From the NCBI GenBank assembly GCA_028278625.1, contig JANQDY010000272.1, forward strand, positions 1 to 64,000: a stretch of DNA of 64,000 bases, written 5' to 3'. Positions within the stretch are counted from its first letter, which is position 1. The number at the start of each line of letters is the position of its first letter. Positions 33,750 to 46,050 of the stretch are shown one piece after another. The stretch comes from Thermodesulfobacteriota bacterium (GTDB lineage: Bacteria; Desulfobacterota; DSM-4660; Desulfatiglandales; Desulfatiglandaceae). Below the pieces are notes generated by a model, which worked only from the letters and a program-made list of their open reading frames with translations, was not told the DNA's origin and did no database searches. The position numbers and the translations under genes were made by a program.

Positions 33750-36250
33750 CTATTCCTTGGCACCTAACGGATTCCATATAAAATCCGGAGTATTTGCCGA
33801 TTCTCCCGGAACAAAGGAGTGAACCAGTGCAGTCCCTCGGGGATCCACGCGAAGGGTTACCGCTCCCAGGTCCGCAATGCAAAGGGTTTTGCATTTCATT
33901 TTTTCGAGCCGATTCAAGACGGAAACATGGGGGAACCGGCCGTAGCGGTCTTCCCCCGAGGAGATGATGCAGATTTCGGGAGCCACCGCTTGAAGAAAGG
34001 CTTCCGAACTGGAAGTCCGGCTTCCATGGTGGGGGGAAAGGAGGATATGGCTTCTGATTCTGTTTCCTGCACGTTCAAGAAGCGCTTGTTCCCCTGCTTT
34101 CTCGATGTCGCCGGGGAAAAGGATGGATAAACCGGCATAGGATATTTTAAGGACCATCGAGCGGTTGTTCAGTCCTTTGCCGTCGAGGGGTGCCGCATCT
34201 CTTTCCCCATTCGGGGCGGGATGAAGGACTTCAATCTCCGCCCCGTTGATGTCCATTTTCCCCTGAAGCTGCGCTGGTGTTTTAATGGAGACATGTTGCT
34301 TTCTGAGCGCCTCCATGAGGTTTTTAAACCCTTGGGTATTCACCCGGTCGCCGTTGTACCAGAACTCTTTCGGATCAAATGCCCGGGCCATGAAACAAAG
34401 ACCGTTCATGTGGTCCGTCTGGGGGTGGCTCAATGCCAGGTAGTCCACGGTCATGATCTTTCTGTGCCACAGAAACGGCGCGATCACCATTCTGCCCACA
34501 TCGAAATAGTTGTTCGGAAAACCGCCTCCGTCGATCATCATTCTTTTTCCATCGGGAAAAGAGACCAATGCCGCATTCCCTTTTCCAACGTCCAGAAAAA
34601 CCACCTCCAGATAGTGATTGAATTTCACACGGTGTATCCAGTAAGTGACATCCATAATGATCAGAAACAATATTGCCGCAAGTCCCATCCGCGCCCATCT
34701 TTTCTTAAGGGCAAAGAACCCGAAAAATGTGAATCCATAGAAAAGACCCATCTCAAAGAGATTGGGGGTAACGACCCATATGGATGCCCATGGAAGACCG
34801 GCCCAGAATTGAACCACTTCCGTCATAATATGGATACCCAGGGCGCTGGCATGCAGCAATGGGGTCGCCAGTTGGATTGAAAAGGGCAATAACAGGATCG
34901 ACAACAGGCCTAAAGGGAGGACCCACAGGCCCAGGATGGGAATGGTTGTGAGGTTCGCGGGAATTGAAACCAGAGCGATGCGGTGGAAATAGTAGGTGGT
35001 GATGGGCAGGAGAAAATAGACCGCTGAAATGCTGACGGCCGCAAGCCCCGCCACATAGTTCATGACCGACCGCATGTGGGTGAGACTTTCCGATTGTGCC
35101 TCGATTCCCAAGCCCAAATGTTTCAAGATCGAAGGGGATAACCACAAAATGCCGATGACGGCAACAAAGGAGAGCTGAAAGGATGGTGTGAAAAGGGCTC
35201 CGGGATCGAGAAACAGGATGATGATGCCTGCCAGAGACAGGGTCGACCAGACATCTTTTTCTCTTCCCAGGATCAGGGATAAGAGGTATGCAAGCACCAT
35301 GATCATTGCCCGTTCGGAGGATACCCGACACCCTGCAAGTAGGGTGTATCCCACAACGGGAAAACAGGTTAGAAAGGCGCTCCATTTTCGAACATCCGTC
35401 AGAAGAAGGAGGCAATAGGACCTGGAAAGTCCCCATTTGAAAATGGAAAAAGCGGCCCACGCCACAAGGCCGATGTGAAGGCCGGAGACCGCCAGGACAT
35501 GCCCCAGGCCGGATCGGTTGAAGTTCTCTCTCAAATTTCGATCCAACTCCTGGCGTTCCCCTAAAATGAAGGCACGGAAAAGAGCGCCGTTTTGATGGTT
35601 CAGGGTCTCACGGATGAAGCTTCTGACCGGTGCCTGCAGTTGTTCGATCATTGCGCGGAAAAAGGGGAGCTTTGCCGATCCCATGGGCAAGATGGTTCTG
35701 CCGTCGCTGACCGCCGCGGCGCAGGTGAAACCCCTCAATGTCATGGCGCTTTCATAATCATAGCGGCCAGGATTGCGGAAGTTCTTGAAGGTTCGAAGAC
35801 GCCCGGTAAAGCGGATTTTCCGCCCCGGTGAAAAGGGCAAGGCGTTTTTGTAGACGGTGAGAAGGATCTTTTCATTTAAGGGGTGGAGGGTGTTTTCAAA
35901 GACGAGACCCTGGGCCAGTACCTCCACACGGGCCATATGGGGGAGAGGGGAAGCCGACGGTTCCAGCACAACCCCCAAGATGGTGGCTTTTTGACCTTTT
36001 TCAGCCAGGGACCTTAAAGGGGAAGGCAAATCCTCTTCCGGGGCCAGCAGTGCGCCTGTTAAAAAGAAGGCGATTACCAGGAGCCAGGCCCGGGTCTTGG
36101 ACCGCCGGGAAAGAGAGATCAGAAGGCACAGGGAAACGGCGATGGCGATGGGCAAGTAAAGGTTGTTGTTAAGCGGTGATAAGGGGTATGCCGCGAGAAT
36201 GCCCCCGGCAAATGCAACCGTGCAGGGTATGAGGGGGCGATTAAACAGAC
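33750..36250 (-). CDS. comEC: ComEC/Rec2-type DNA uptake channel
   Basis: An inner-membrane protein with an N-terminal helix pair, a DUF4131/OB-like domain, the Competence domain with many membrane helices ([10 protein letters not shown] is its hallmark), and a C-terminal metallo-beta-lactamase domain. The latter has [11 protein letters not shown] and [14 protein letters not shown]. It carries single-stranded DNA into the cytoplasm during transformation. The start is unclear: the frame is open to a TTG at 36368, deep inside murA, and no ATG or GTG lies near the murA stop. The CTG at 36250, 4 nt after AAAAGGA, is the most plausible start and is used here. No other competence genes are in view. 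Confidence 0.88.
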
Positions 36251-37506
36251 GGTCCTTTTTCTCGCCGAATTCTGGCGCCCAGGCCCCTGAATTTATTTTC
36301 AATGGCCTCGTACCCCCTCTCAAGGTGGTAGATGCGGTGGACTTCCGTGGCGCCGCCTTCTGCCACAAGTCCAGCCAGAACCAAAGACGCGCTGGCCCGC
36401 AGATCCGTCGCCATGACCGGTGCCGAGAACAGTTTTTCCCGGCCCTTCACCAGTGCCTGGTTTCCATTGATTTCGATGTCGGCGCCGAGTCGCTTGAGTT
36501 CACTGACATGAATGAAACGGTTTTCAAATACGGTTTCCCTGAACATGCTCCACCCGTTGGCAACGGTCATAAGCGCCATGAACTGGGCCTGCAGATCCGT
36601 GGCAAATCCGGGAAACGGCATGGTTTTGACGTCCACACTTTCAATGGATTCAGACCCCTGAACCCGGATGGCAGTCTCTTCTTTGGTGATCATTGCTCCC
36701 GTCTGGCCCAGTTTCTCAATCAGTGCCGTGAGGTGCCAGGGGATACAGCCTTCGATTCGAACATCGCCGCGCGTGAGTGCACCCGCAATCATGAAGGTCC
36801 CCGCCTCGATTCTGTCGGGAATGATGGTATGTTCAACTGGGGCGAGATGTTTGACGCCCCGGATCACAATGGTGTCCGTGCCGGCGCCTTGGATGTTTGC
36901 GCCCATGTCACCCAACATGTCGGCCAGATCCTTGATTTCCGGTTCATTGGCAGCGTTTCTGAGGGTCGTCATCCCTTCGGCGGTCACGGCGGCCATCAGA
37001 ATGTTCTCCGTTCCGGTGACCGTGGGGATTTCGAAAAAGATGTCGGCACCTTTCAGTTTTTTGGCATTCGCGTTGATGTAGCCGTGTTCCAGTTGAATGT
37101 CGGCGCCCATGGCAGCCAGGGCCTTCAGATGCAGGTTCACCGGTCTGGCACCGATGGCGCATCCCCCGGGGAGGGATATTCTGGCCCTGCCCAGACGGGC
37201 CAGCAATGGGCCTAGGAGAAGGATGGAAGCGCGCATGGTTTTAACCAGTTCGTAAGGCGCCTCGTCGTCCGTCAAGTTGCCGGTGTTCACCAAAAGGGCA
37301 TCCCTTTTTTCTTGGAAATACGCCCCAAGCTTTTCCATGATTAATCGAATGGTGCGAATATCCCTGAGCCGGGGTATGCCGTAAAGACGGTGGTCTCCCC
37401 CCGTGAGCAGACAAGCGGCAATGGCCGGCAGGGCCGCGTTTTTGGCACCGCTGATGTTCACCGTCCCTTTTAGGGGATAACCGCCTTCAATAACAATTTT
37501 GTCCAT
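36241..37506 (-). CDS. murA: UDP-N-acetylglucosamine 1-carboxyvinyltransferase
   Basis: A 421-residue enzyme for the first committed step of peptidoglycan synthesis: transfer of enolpyruvate from PEP to UDP-GlcNAc. The N-terminal [10 protein letters not shown] and the active-site loop GGCAIGARP, with the Cys alkylated by fosfomycin, are both present, as is [14 protein letters not shown] sequence ([11 protein letters not shown]). The length is standard. It ends within the presumed comEC start and begins 34 nt after the lipoprotein gene. Confidence 0.96.
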   Translation of the reverse strand: MDKIVIEGGYPLKGTVNISGAKNAALPAIAACLLTGGDHRLYGIPRLRDIRTIRLIMEKLGAYFQEKRDALLVNTGNLTDDEAPYELVKTMRASILLLGPLLARLGRARISLPGGCAIGARPVNLHLKALAAMGADIQLEHGYINANAKKLKGADIFFEIPTVTGTENILMAAVTAEGMTTLRNAANEPEIKDLADMLGDMGANIQGAGTDTIVIRGVKHLAPVEHTIIPDRIEAGTFMIAGALTRGDVRIEGCIPWHLTALIEKLGQTGAMITKEETAIRVQGSESIESVDVKTMPFPGFATDLQAQFMALMTVANGWSMFRETVFENRFIHVSELKRLGADIEINGNQALVKGREKLFSAPVMATDLRASASLVLAGLVAEGGATEVHRIYHLERGYEAIENKFRGLGARIRREKGPSV

Positions 37507-37540
37507 GATAGTTCCACAATCCCAGAATTCCCAACTCAGC

Positions 37541-38470
37541 CTACTTTTTCAGGCGGATGAACTGCTTTGCTTCAAAAGGCCCGCCGTCCACGGGTTCTGC
37601 CAGAGAATGCTTTTCCATGGCCGACGTGACCTTGATCTCACCCACTGTTTCTCCGAGAAGATGAATGGTTCTGCCGGTACCGGAAGTGATCGATTCCCCC
37701 ACGGAAAATACCTTGAAAACCGCCTCGTCTTCTAGTCCCAGTTCCTTGCCTGCGTTGATCATGATGGTATCGCCGTCCACCGCCAGGATTCTGCCGGTCC
37801 ACGGGGTCTCGCTCACCATGAAATCGAGGGTCGATCCCAGCTCATTGATGAGATCCGGCAGGGCTTCCAGCGTGATTTGCTTGATATAGGTTTCCTGGTC
37901 CAGCTGCTCCGATTCCTGCAGACTCATATCGTACTCTTCAAGAGCGATATCCGTATAGATAAGGGTTTTGCTGGCGGTATGAATGACATTCACCGCAGCT
38001 GAAACGGTGTAGAACCTTTTCCAGCTGTCAAAGGGCCAGAAGCCTGTTTTGTGGACCGCCACTTCCACCGGGTTCAGAACCCCGATGATCAGGGCGTTCA
38101 TTCCCATGTCCTCGGCGATGTCCACAAGCCTGCTGCTGGTGATGACTCCGTACTGGGGGGATTCCATGGCCTGGGTTGAAAAAACGCCGTCCGGAGGATC
38201 ATAGAGAATGAGGTTTGGAGTCTCCCGCAAATGGTCGTAAAACTGCTTGGCCAGTTGCTTGGTCATTTCCGGACCCACGCCTGCCTGATCGATAAAGGGA
38301 AAAATCATCACACGCTTTTTGAGATCCGCTTCATTGGTGATGATCCTCTTGGCGATGGAGGTGGGCAGCGCTTTTTTGGTCAGATCCTTGGTGGTACTGC
38401 ACCCAGATGCCAGAAACAATGTGAAGAGCAGACAAAAAATCGGTATCGCTATAATACGGGTATTCGGCAA
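37541..38470 (-). CDS. Predicted lipoprotein, CsgG/FlgT-like
   Basis: A 309-residue lipoprotein with a signal peptide and lipobox LASGC (Cys about 24). The middle part has the alternating pattern of CsgG/TolB-N-like domains ([34 protein letters not shown]). The C-terminal 90 residues resemble the FlgT-type beta domain ([20 protein letters not shown]). It probably sits in the outer membrane or periplasm. The TTG start is well supported by AGGAGG 7 nt upstream. The specific role is unknown; a flagellar or secretion link is only suggested by the fold. Confidence 0.7.
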   Translation of the reverse strand: MPNTRIIAIPIFCLLFTLFLASGCSTTKDLTKKALPTSIAKRIITNEADLKKRVMIFPFIDQAGVGPEMTKQLAKQFYDHLRETPNLILYDPPDGVFSTQAMESPQYGVITSSRLVDIAEDMGMNALIIGVLNPVEVAVHKTGFWPFDSWKRFYTVSAAVNVIHTASKTLIYTDIALEEYDMSLQESEQLDQETYIKQITLEALPDLINELGSTLDFMVSETPWTGRILAVDGDTIMINAGKELGLEDEAVFKVFSVGESITSGTGRTIHLLGETVGEIKVTSAMEKHSLAEPVDGGPFEAKQFIRLKK

Positions 38471-38481
38471 ATCAAATCCTC

Positions 38482-38760
38482 CTAATAAGCAATCTGGAAG
38501 TCGTCAAACTCCCCGCGCCAGTTTTCTTCCGTTTCGCGGATTCCGGTGACGTAGGCTGATGAAGGGCCTTTACGGCACCATTTGACCAGCTGACGCACCG
38601 CGACCTCCGGGCCCTCCATAACGGCTTCAACGGTGCCTTCCGGCCGGTTCCTCACCCAGCCGCGGACACCCAGGGAAACTGCCTGCCGGCGGGTTGATTC
38701 CCTGAACCAGACACCCTGAACCCGTCCTTCAATCATCAGATGTATGCGTTTGTTTTCCAA
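38482..38760 (-). CDS. acyP: Acylphosphatase
   Basis: A 92-residue protein that hydrolyses acyl phosphates. The signature GRVQGVWFRESTRRQA carries the catalytic Arg, and the GWVRNRPEGTVEAVMEG segment carries the catalytic Asn. The start is a TTG (GGGAG 9 nt upstream), giving MENKRIHLMIEG, the usual beginning of the fold. It lies 4 nt after ligA. Confidence 0.95.
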   Translation of the reverse strand: MENKRIHLMIEGRVQGVWFRESTRRQAVSLGVRGWVRNRPEGTVEAVMEGPEVAVRQLVKWCRKGPSSAYVTGIRETEENWRGEFDDFQIAY

Positions 38761-38764
38761 AATG

Positions 38765-40798
<2,034 letters not shown>

Positions 40799-41848
40799 TT
40801 ACAATTGACCCGTTCTTTCAAGAACCGCTTTTACAAGGCCGAAACAGCCGGTGAGCATCATATCTCCGAAAGGCGCAGCCATATGTCCGTTAAGGCTCAC
40901 AAAACCCTCCCGATTGGGGCCGGTAACGGCAACGGCGCCAAATGCGCTCTCTTTTTTAGCGCCGGGCAGCACATGACAGCCATGGCCCATTTCATCCAGT
41001 ATTTCCTGGTTTGTCAGGTCCTCCATCCGAAAACGCTGAAGGTGAATGCCAAGTTTTTCGGGATTCATCAGGGAGGTATGATGCTCGTAGATGCCCCATA
41101 CCTTTTCATTTTTGACCAAGGCCACCAGAATGTGTTCGTTTCCGATATTGATGAGGGTGATGCCCTCCCGTGACTTTTCCGCGGCCCAGGGGTCCAAAAG
41201 CGCACCCAAAATGGCGCATGCGCCGGTGTCCATCAAAAGGGCCCCGGGGTTGATGGCGGTAACGGCTTTCATCCTTGTCAGGTAATCCGGCGGTTTGTCA
41301 TAGATGAGAGACGTAAGGGGTTTCCCTGATTCAAGGAGTCGTTTCCATTGCTGGAATCTGAATACCCGGTTGCTCATATCCGGTGAAAAGCCGTGGTCCT
41401 GTACCGCCACGGCAACCGTTTCCGGCATTGGTTCGTGGAACAGTTGGAGGGCCCGCTCAATGGCCGGCAGGTTCAGGTCCCCCATTTCCAACTGGGTCAA
41501 CGGTTCAATGGCCGGCCTTTTGTCCACGATTTCGATTCCCATGGCGGCGATCTTGTCCAGGCGGTCGTGAAATGAGAGGGCCGGCTTCTTAAGAGAAAAG
41601 ACCCTTAAACCGGCTGAAACATGATTTCGAACGGCCTTGGTTGAGGCGCCCCCTCCCATGGTGTGTCCCGATAGAAAAATGTGATGTCCTTTTCTTGTGG
41701 CTTCTTTCACCTTTCTTGAAATGATGGTGGTGGGTGAGGGAAGAATCAGTTTGACGCAGTTTTCAATCCGAAGGTCTTTGCGCCACACCAGAATGTCCTG
41801 GGTGCCGCTGCCCACGTCGATGGCTAAAATGCCCTTATGGTTATTCAT
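40799..41848 (-). CDS. DUF1786 family protein with ASKHA-like nucleotide-binding fold
   Basis: A 349-residue protein of a family seen in archaea and Desulfobacterota. The N-terminal LAIDVGSGTQDILVW resembles the phosphate-1 loop of ASKHA (actin/Hsp70/sugar-kinase) ATPases, and INIGNEHILVALV looks like a second phosphate loop. The ATG at 41848 overlaps the stop of the upstream phosphorylase gene by 4 nt (ATGA), so the two are translationally coupled; a longer in-frame extension to 41965 would overlap that gene and is rejected. No reaction is known. The C-terminal GAFGDMMLTGCFG region is well formed and may hold a metal or catalytic Cys. Confidence 0.8.
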   Translation of the reverse strand: MNNHKGILAIDVGSGTQDILVWRKDLRIENCVKLILPSPTTIISRKVKEATRKGHHIFLSGHTMGGGASTKAVRNHVSAGLRVFSLKKPALSFHDRLDKIAAMGIEIVDKRPAIEPLTQLEMGDLNLPAIERALQLFHEPMPETVAVAVQDHGFSPDMSNRVFRFQQWKRLLESGKPLTSLIYDKPPDYLTRMKAVTAINPGALLMDTGACAILGALLDPWAAEKSREGITLINIGNEHILVALVKNEKVWGIYEHHTSLMNPEKLGIHLQRFRMEDLTNQEILDEMGHGCHVLPGAKKESAFGAVAVTGPNREGFVSLNGHMAAPFGDMMLTGCFGLVKAVLERTGQL

Positions 41849-42621
41849 TTGGTCTCTCTCCAAGGAATATCGGAACGGCCGAGATGTTGATGGACATCCA
41901 ACAGCACTTCCGCGGCAACACGGCTGCTTTTTTTTAGCCGGTCGTCTGAAAATCCGGGCCGCCACTTCAGTGTGGAGAGTTCGTCTGAGACCACCAGTAG
42001 TGCCGCCATGGACACAGCACGAAATGAACTGACCGCCAGCATCGCAGATATTTCCATCTCTACCGCGAGTATGTTTTGCTGCTGGTACGCTTTTACCTTT
42101 TTCGGTGTTTCACGATATATGGCATCCGTAGTCCAAATCGGCCCTTTTGTAAAGGGGGTCCTGCATTCCAGAAGGCGGTTCTCGATCATTTGGCTGAGTA
42201 CGGCATCCGCGGTGGGATTCTCTGAATCGGTGGGATAATGCCGGGAAGTCCCTTCCTCGCTGATGGCAAAAGTGGGTATTACCAGATCTCCGATTTCAAT
42301 GGACGGTTGAATGGAACCGCACAAGCCAAGCACCAGAATTCTCTCCGCGCCCATGGCGATCAGCTTTTCCATTCCCATTACCGCATGGGGTGCGCCGATG
42401 AAAGGACCCGCCAGAGTGACGGAAGGCCCTTCTTGAACATGCTTTATATACAGATCATATATCCGCATATTGCTGAAGGCCGTCCTGGCGGCACCGGATT
42501 TCTCTACCAGAAACCGGAGTTCTCCATGTGTCAATACCATGAGAACATTCGGTCCCAAATGGGGATCACCCTTTCCCTTTCTCGGTTGAATAATCCCTTC
42601 GTTCTGTTTTTCTGCTGACAT
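41845..42621 (-). CDS. Nucleoside phosphorylase (PNP/UDP family)
   Basis: A 258-residue enzyme that splits nucleosides with phosphate. It has the family segments RILVLGLCGSIQPSIEIGDLVIP and VEMEISAMLAVSSFRAV, the latter holding the ribose-binding Glu. A C-terminal LVVSDELSTL gives the base-binding Asp region. Whether it prefers purine nucleosides, uridine or methylthioadenosine cannot be decided. It heads the minus-strand block that continues to tamB and is coupled by ATGA to the DUF1786 gene, which suggests that protein acts on a related metabolite. Confidence 0.87.
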   Translation of the reverse strand: MSAEKQNEGIIQPRKGKGDPHLGPNVLMVLTHGELRFLVEKSGAARTAFSNMRIYDLYIKHVQEGPSVTLAGPFIGAPHAVMGMEKLIAMGAERILVLGLCGSIQPSIEIGDLVIPTFAISEEGTSRHYPTDSENPTADAVLSQMIENRLLECRTPFTKGPIWTTDAIYRETPKKVKAYQQQNILAVEMEISAMLAVSSFRAVSMAALLVVSDELSTLKWRPGFSDDRLKKSSRVAAEVLLDVHQHLGRSDIPWRETK

Positions 42622-42778
42622 TGGTATTTAATCAACTTGGGACGCCGCAAGGAAATCATATGACATTTTCCACGGATCCATGTATGCTAGTGATTGCCGC
42701 CAACAATATTAGAGGGTACGCCATCTGTTGGCAACAGCAAAATGATGTGGTGTTTTTTTGAGTAGACCCTATTTTTTG

Positions 42779-42807
42779 TTGACATTCGTGATATCAAGAA
42801 GTAATCT
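42779..42807 (+). promoter_or_regulatory. Sigma-70 type promoter of the ffh-smpB cluster
   Basis: A consensus -35 TTGACA (42779-42784), a 17-nt spacer and a -10-like TAATCT (42802-42807) lie 34 nt before the ffh ATG. This is the only well-formed promoter seen in the 220-bp divergent gap between the nucleoside phosphorylase and ffh. The rest of the gap has a CTGTTGGCAACAG palindrome at 42725-42737. Confidence 0.6.
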
Positions 42808-42841
42808 TGAGAGTTTATGAAATGTAAGGGTCCGAGCTGAT

Positions 42842-44167
42842 ATGTTTGACAGTCTATCCGAAAAACTCAACCGTGTTTTCAAAAAACTGAAAGGGCGGGG
42901 GAGGCTTACTGAAGCCAATATTCAGGAGGCCTTAAAAGAGGTGCGTCTAGCGCTTCTTGAGGCGGATGTCAACTACAAAGTCGTCAAAAAGCTGATTGAA
43001 GACATTCGTCAGCGTGCCGTGGGACAGGATGTTTTGGAGAGTCTCACGCCCGGTCAGCAGATCATCAAAATCGTCAATGACGAGTTGGCCCGGCTCATGG
43101 GTGAGGCACACACGGGCCTTGAACTGTCAGGGGAAACGCCCCATTCGCTGATGTTGGTGGGGCTTCAGGGTTCGGGTAAGACCACCACTGCCGCAAAGCT
43201 GGCCGCGCATTTAAGGAAAAACGGCAGGCATCCGCTAATGGTACCGGCGGATGTATATCGACCGGCTGCGGTGGATCAGCTCAAAAAGCTGGGGCTTCAG
43301 ATCGACGTCCCGGTATACCCCACGGAAGAAGGGCAGACGCCCGATAGCATCTGTGCTGACGCAATGGCCGGCGCCACGAACCAGGGGGCGGACATCGTGA
43401 TCCTGGATACGGCCGGGCGGTTGCACGTGGATGAAGCCCTGATGGATGAACTGGTGGTTATCAAGGAAAGGGTCAATCCCACCGAAATCCTCCTGGTGGC
43501 GGACGCCATGACCGGTCAGGACGCGGTCAATGTGGCAAAGAACTTTAACGAGACCCTCGATATTACCGGTGTGATTCTATCCAAGATGGAAGGCGATGCC
43601 CGAGGCGGTGCGGCATTGTCCATCAAGGCGGTCACCGGAAAGCCGATCAAGTTCGTGGGGGTTGGGGAAAAAGTCAGTGCTCTTGAGCCCTTTCACCCCG
43701 ACCGAATGGCTTCACAGATACTGGGCATGGGGGATGTTCTTTCCCTGATAGAGCGGGCGGAGGCCCAGTTTGATGAAAAAGAGGCAAGAAAACTCGAAAA
43801 GAAACTGAAGAAGAGCGAATTTGATCTGGAGGATTTCAGGGCTCAGCTGAAACAGGTGAAAAAACTGGGGTCTCTGGAAGATATTCTGGGGATGCTTCCC
43901 GGGATGGGTAAACTCAAACAACTTAAGAAACTCAAACCCGATGAGAAGGAACTGGTAAAGGTCGAGGCGATTATCAATTCCATGACCCCGGAGGAGCGGC
44001 GCAGGTTCAAGATCATTAACGGAAGCAGGAGGCGTCGCATTGCACTGGGCAGCGGTACGACGGTACAGGATGTAAACCGACTGTTGAAGAATTTTGCCCA
44101 GACCAAGAAGATGATGGAGCAATTTACCAAAAAAGGCGGGCTGAACATGCCCTCGCTCTTCGGATAG
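42842..44167 (+). CDS. ffh: Signal recognition particle protein Ffh
   Basis: A 441-residue SRP GTPase that binds signal sequences and 4.5S RNA and targets membrane proteins. Order: N helical bundle; G domain with GLQGSGKTTT (about 107), DTAGR and the TKxD-like SKMEGD; methionine-rich M domain with LPGMGK and the RRRRIALGSGTTVQDVNRLLK RNA-binding stretch. AAGGG precedes the ATG. It is the first gene of the translation cluster. Confidence 0.97.
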   Translation: MFDSLSEKLNRVFKKLKGRGRLTEANIQEALKEVRLALLEADVNYKVVKKLIEDIRQRAVGQDVLESLTPGQQIIKIVNDELARLMGEAHTGLELSGETPHSLMLVGLQGSGKTTTAAKLAAHLRKNGRHPLMVPADVYRPAAVDQLKKLGLQIDVPVYPTEEGQTPDSICADAMAGATNQGADIVILDTAGRLHVDEALMDELVVIKERVNPTEILLVADAMTGQDAVNVAKNFNETLDITGVILSKMEGDARGGAALSIKAVTGKPIKFVGVGEKVSALEPFHPDRMASQILGMGDVLSLIERAEAQFDEKEARKLEKKLKKSEFDLEDFRAQLKQVKKLGSLEDILGMLPGMGKLKQLKKLKPDEKELVKVEAIINSMTPEERRRFKIINGSRRRRIALGSGTTVQDVNRLLKNFAQTKKMMEQFTKKGGLNMPSLFG

Positions 44168-44205
44168 AAGGGTCGATCCACAATTTGAAAACAATATGAA
44201 CATCA

Positions 44206-44234
44206 TTTCCGCTTTCGCGGAAAAACCTTTTTTT
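44206..44234 (+). terminator. Hairpin with U-run between ffh and rpsP
   Basis: A 7-bp stem TTTCCGC/GCGGAAA with a TTTC loop at 44206-44223 is followed 4 nt later by seven T residues. It has the form of an intrinsic terminator or attenuator that would reduce read-through from ffh into rpsP and so uncouple SRP from ribosomal protein expression. Confidence 0.65.
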
Positions 44235-44259
44235 AAGCCTAAGGGGGTGATAGAGGAAA

Positions 44260-44523
44260 ATGGCCGTTAGAATTCGATTGGCAAGAATGGGAGCAAAGAA
44301 AAAACCGTTCTACCGTTTGGTGGCAGCTGACAAAGAGGCGCCCAGAGATGGCAGATTTTTGGAAATACTGGGATATTACGATCCAATGAAGGACCCTGCG
44401 GTGGTGAAAATCCACGAAGATAAGATGGCGTACTGGATTGAAAAAGGCGCCAAACTCTCGGACGCCGTACGCGCCCTGGTAAAACGGGAAAACGCCGCAA
44501 AATCCCATTCAGCAGCAACCTGA
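44260..44523 (+). CDS. rpsP: 30S ribosomal protein S16
   Basis: An 87-residue S16 protein with the universal start [21 protein letters not shown] and the LGYYDP segment. It binds 16S rRNA in the body of the 30S subunit. A strong ribosome binding site (AAGGGGGTGATAGAGG) precedes the ATG. The order rpsP-khpA-rimM-trmD-rplS is the classic bacterial one. Confidence 0.97.
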   Translation: MAVRIRLARMGAKKKPFYRLVAADKEAPRDGRFLEILGYYDPMKDPAVVKIHEDKMAYWIEKGAKLSDAVRALVKRENAAKSHSAAT

Positions 44524-44563
44524 ACGCGACATTTCTGTGTATTCCAACGGGAGGTGAACCGAG

Positions 44564-44794
44564 ATGAAAGAGCTAGTTTCGTACATTGCGAAAGCACTGG
44601 TTGATAAGCCGGAAGATGTGGTCGTCACAGAAATCGAAGGTGAACAGACATCGGTTCTTGAACTCAAAGTCGCTAAAGAAGACTTGGGCAAGGTCATCGG
44701 TAAACAGGGCCGAACCGCACGGGCCATGAGAACGATTCTCAGCGCAGCCTCCACGAAGATTAACAAACGATCCGTGTTGGAGATTATTGAATAG
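44564..44794 (+). CDS. khpA: KH-domain RNA-binding protein KhpA (YlqC)
   Basis: A 76-residue single KH-domain protein. The [18 protein letters not shown] stretch contains the GxxG loop (GKQG) that grips single-stranded RNA. GGGAGGTG lies upstream of the ATG. Its position between rpsP and rimM is conserved in many bacteria and points to a role in ribosome assembly or RNA metabolism. Confidence 0.94.
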   Translation: MKELVSYIAKALVDKPEDVVVTEIEGEQTSVLELKVAKEDLGKVIGKQGRTARAMRTILSAASTKINKRSVLEIIE

Positions 44795-44796
44795 CT

Positions 44797-45330
44797 TTGA
44801 ATTCAGGCTTGCCTGACAATGTGTTCCTTTTTGGGAAGGTCCTCCGTCCCCACGGGCTGGCGGGCCTTCTCAGGATAAGGTCATATTCAGACTCGGCAGC
44901 CTCGCTATTGAACGCAGAGACGGTTTTTTTTAAACTGATTACTGGTGAAACCCATCATTCAAAGGTGGTTTCCGCCGTGCCGCACAAAAACGTCTTTCTG
45001 GTAAAAGTAGCAGGGCTGAGAGATGCCGACCAAGCGGAAGCTTTCAGAGGGGCAGACATCTATATCAGCAAAGACGCCCTTGTTCGAGAAGAAGGGGAGT
45101 ACTTTTGGTTTGAGTTGCTGGGGCTTGAGGTTTTTGTAAACGATGTCGAGTTTCTGGGCGTGCTGACACGGATTATTCCCGCGGGAAGCAATGAGATCTA
45201 CTTGGTCAAAGACGGTGACCGGGAGATACTGCTTCCGGCTTCCGGCGAGGTGATAAACCGCATTGATCTTAAAAAGGGAAGAATGAATGTCTCCCCCGTG
45301 GAAGGGTTATTGGATTTGAATGAGGTTTGA
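44797..45330 (+). CDS. rimM: Ribosome maturation factor RimM
   Basis: A 177-residue 16S rRNA processing factor that binds S19 during 30S assembly. The N-terminal RimM domain has [16 protein letters not shown], and the C-terminal PRC-barrel has [13 protein letters not shown] and NEIYLV. The start is a TTG 2 nt after the khpA stop, with GGAG in the end of khpA; a TTG at 44809 is an alternative. Its 3' end overlaps trmD by 11 nt. Confidence 0.94.
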   Translation: MNSGLPDNVFLFGKVLRPHGLAGLLRIRSYSDSAASLLNAETVFFKLITGETHHSKVVSAVPHKNVFLVKVAGLRDADQAEAFRGADIYISKDALVREEGEYFWFELLGLEVFVNDVEFLGVLTRIIPAGSNEIYLVKDGDREILLPASGEVINRIDLKKGRMNVSPVEGLLDLNEV

Positions 45331-46042
45331 CGTTCTTACGCTGTTTCCGGACATGTTCACTTCCTACCTTGAGGAAGGGATTTTAGGCCGCGCCATCCAA
45401 AGAGGCCTTGTGGAAGTGGCACTGCTGAATATAAGGGATTTTGCCAAAGGTCCTCACCGGACGGTGGATGACCGGCCGTACGGTGGCGGCGAAGGCATGG
45501 TAATGAAAGCGGGACCGATCTTTCGGGCCCTGCAATCAGTACAACGATTTAAAGGTCGCGGACCCGTGATTCTCCTGTCTCCGCAGGGGGTGCCCTTTAC
45601 CCAGAAATTGGCATGGGAAATGGCCGATTGGCGTCAGTTGATTATGGTCTGCGGGCGATATGAAGGTGTGGATGAGCGGGTGCGGTCCACGTGCATCGAT
45701 ATGGAGGTTTCCATCGGGGATTACGTGTTAAACGGTGGCGAACTGGCCGCCATGGTGGTTGTTGAAGCGGTCACAAGGCTGATTCCGGGTGTTTTGGGTG
45801 GAGAGGGATCTAACAGGGAAGACACTTTTGAAAACGGTCTCTTGGAATATCCCCATTACACGCGGCCGAGGGTATTTCAGGAACAGTCGGTGCCGCCGGT
45901 GCTTCTGTCCGGGGACCATGAGAAAATTCGACTGTGGCGCAAAGAGCAATCCCTTAAAAGGACTCTGGAAAGAAGGGCGGATTTGCTCGAAAGCGCCCGA
46001 CTGTCTGCCGAAGATCATGAAATATTGAAAAAGCTGTCCTGA
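45320..46042 (+). CDS. trmD: tRNA (guanine-37-N1)-methyltransferase
   Basis: A 240-residue SPOUT methyltransferase that makes m1G37 and prevents +1 frameshifting. It starts [13 protein letters not shown] and has [17 protein letters not shown], the trefoil-knot SAM site [17 protein letters not shown] and [10 protein letters not shown]. All catalytic regions are intact. It overlaps rimM by 11 nt and is followed at 8 nt by another SPOUT-type gene. Confidence 0.97.
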   Translation: MRFDVLTLFPDMFTSYLEEGILGRAIQRGLVEVALLNIRDFAKGPHRTVDDRPYGGGEGMVMKAGPIFRALQSVQRFKGRGPVILLSPQGVPFTQKLAWEMADWRQLIMVCGRYEGVDERVRSTCIDMEVSIGDYVLNGGELAAMVVVEAVTRLIPGVLGGEGSNREDTFENGLLEYPHYTRPRVFQEQSVPPVLLSGDHEKIRLWRKEQSLKRTLERRADLLESARLSAEDHEILKKLS

Positions 46043-46050
46043 AGGTTTGT

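Noticed and set aside
36163..37215. 350-codon open frame on the plus strand
   Set aside because: Antisense of murA and the comEC start; no supporting motif.
41849..41965. N-terminal extension of the DUF1786 protein
   Set aside because: It overlaps the phosphorylase gene, has low-complexity basic sequence and no family match; the ATGA overlap start is better.
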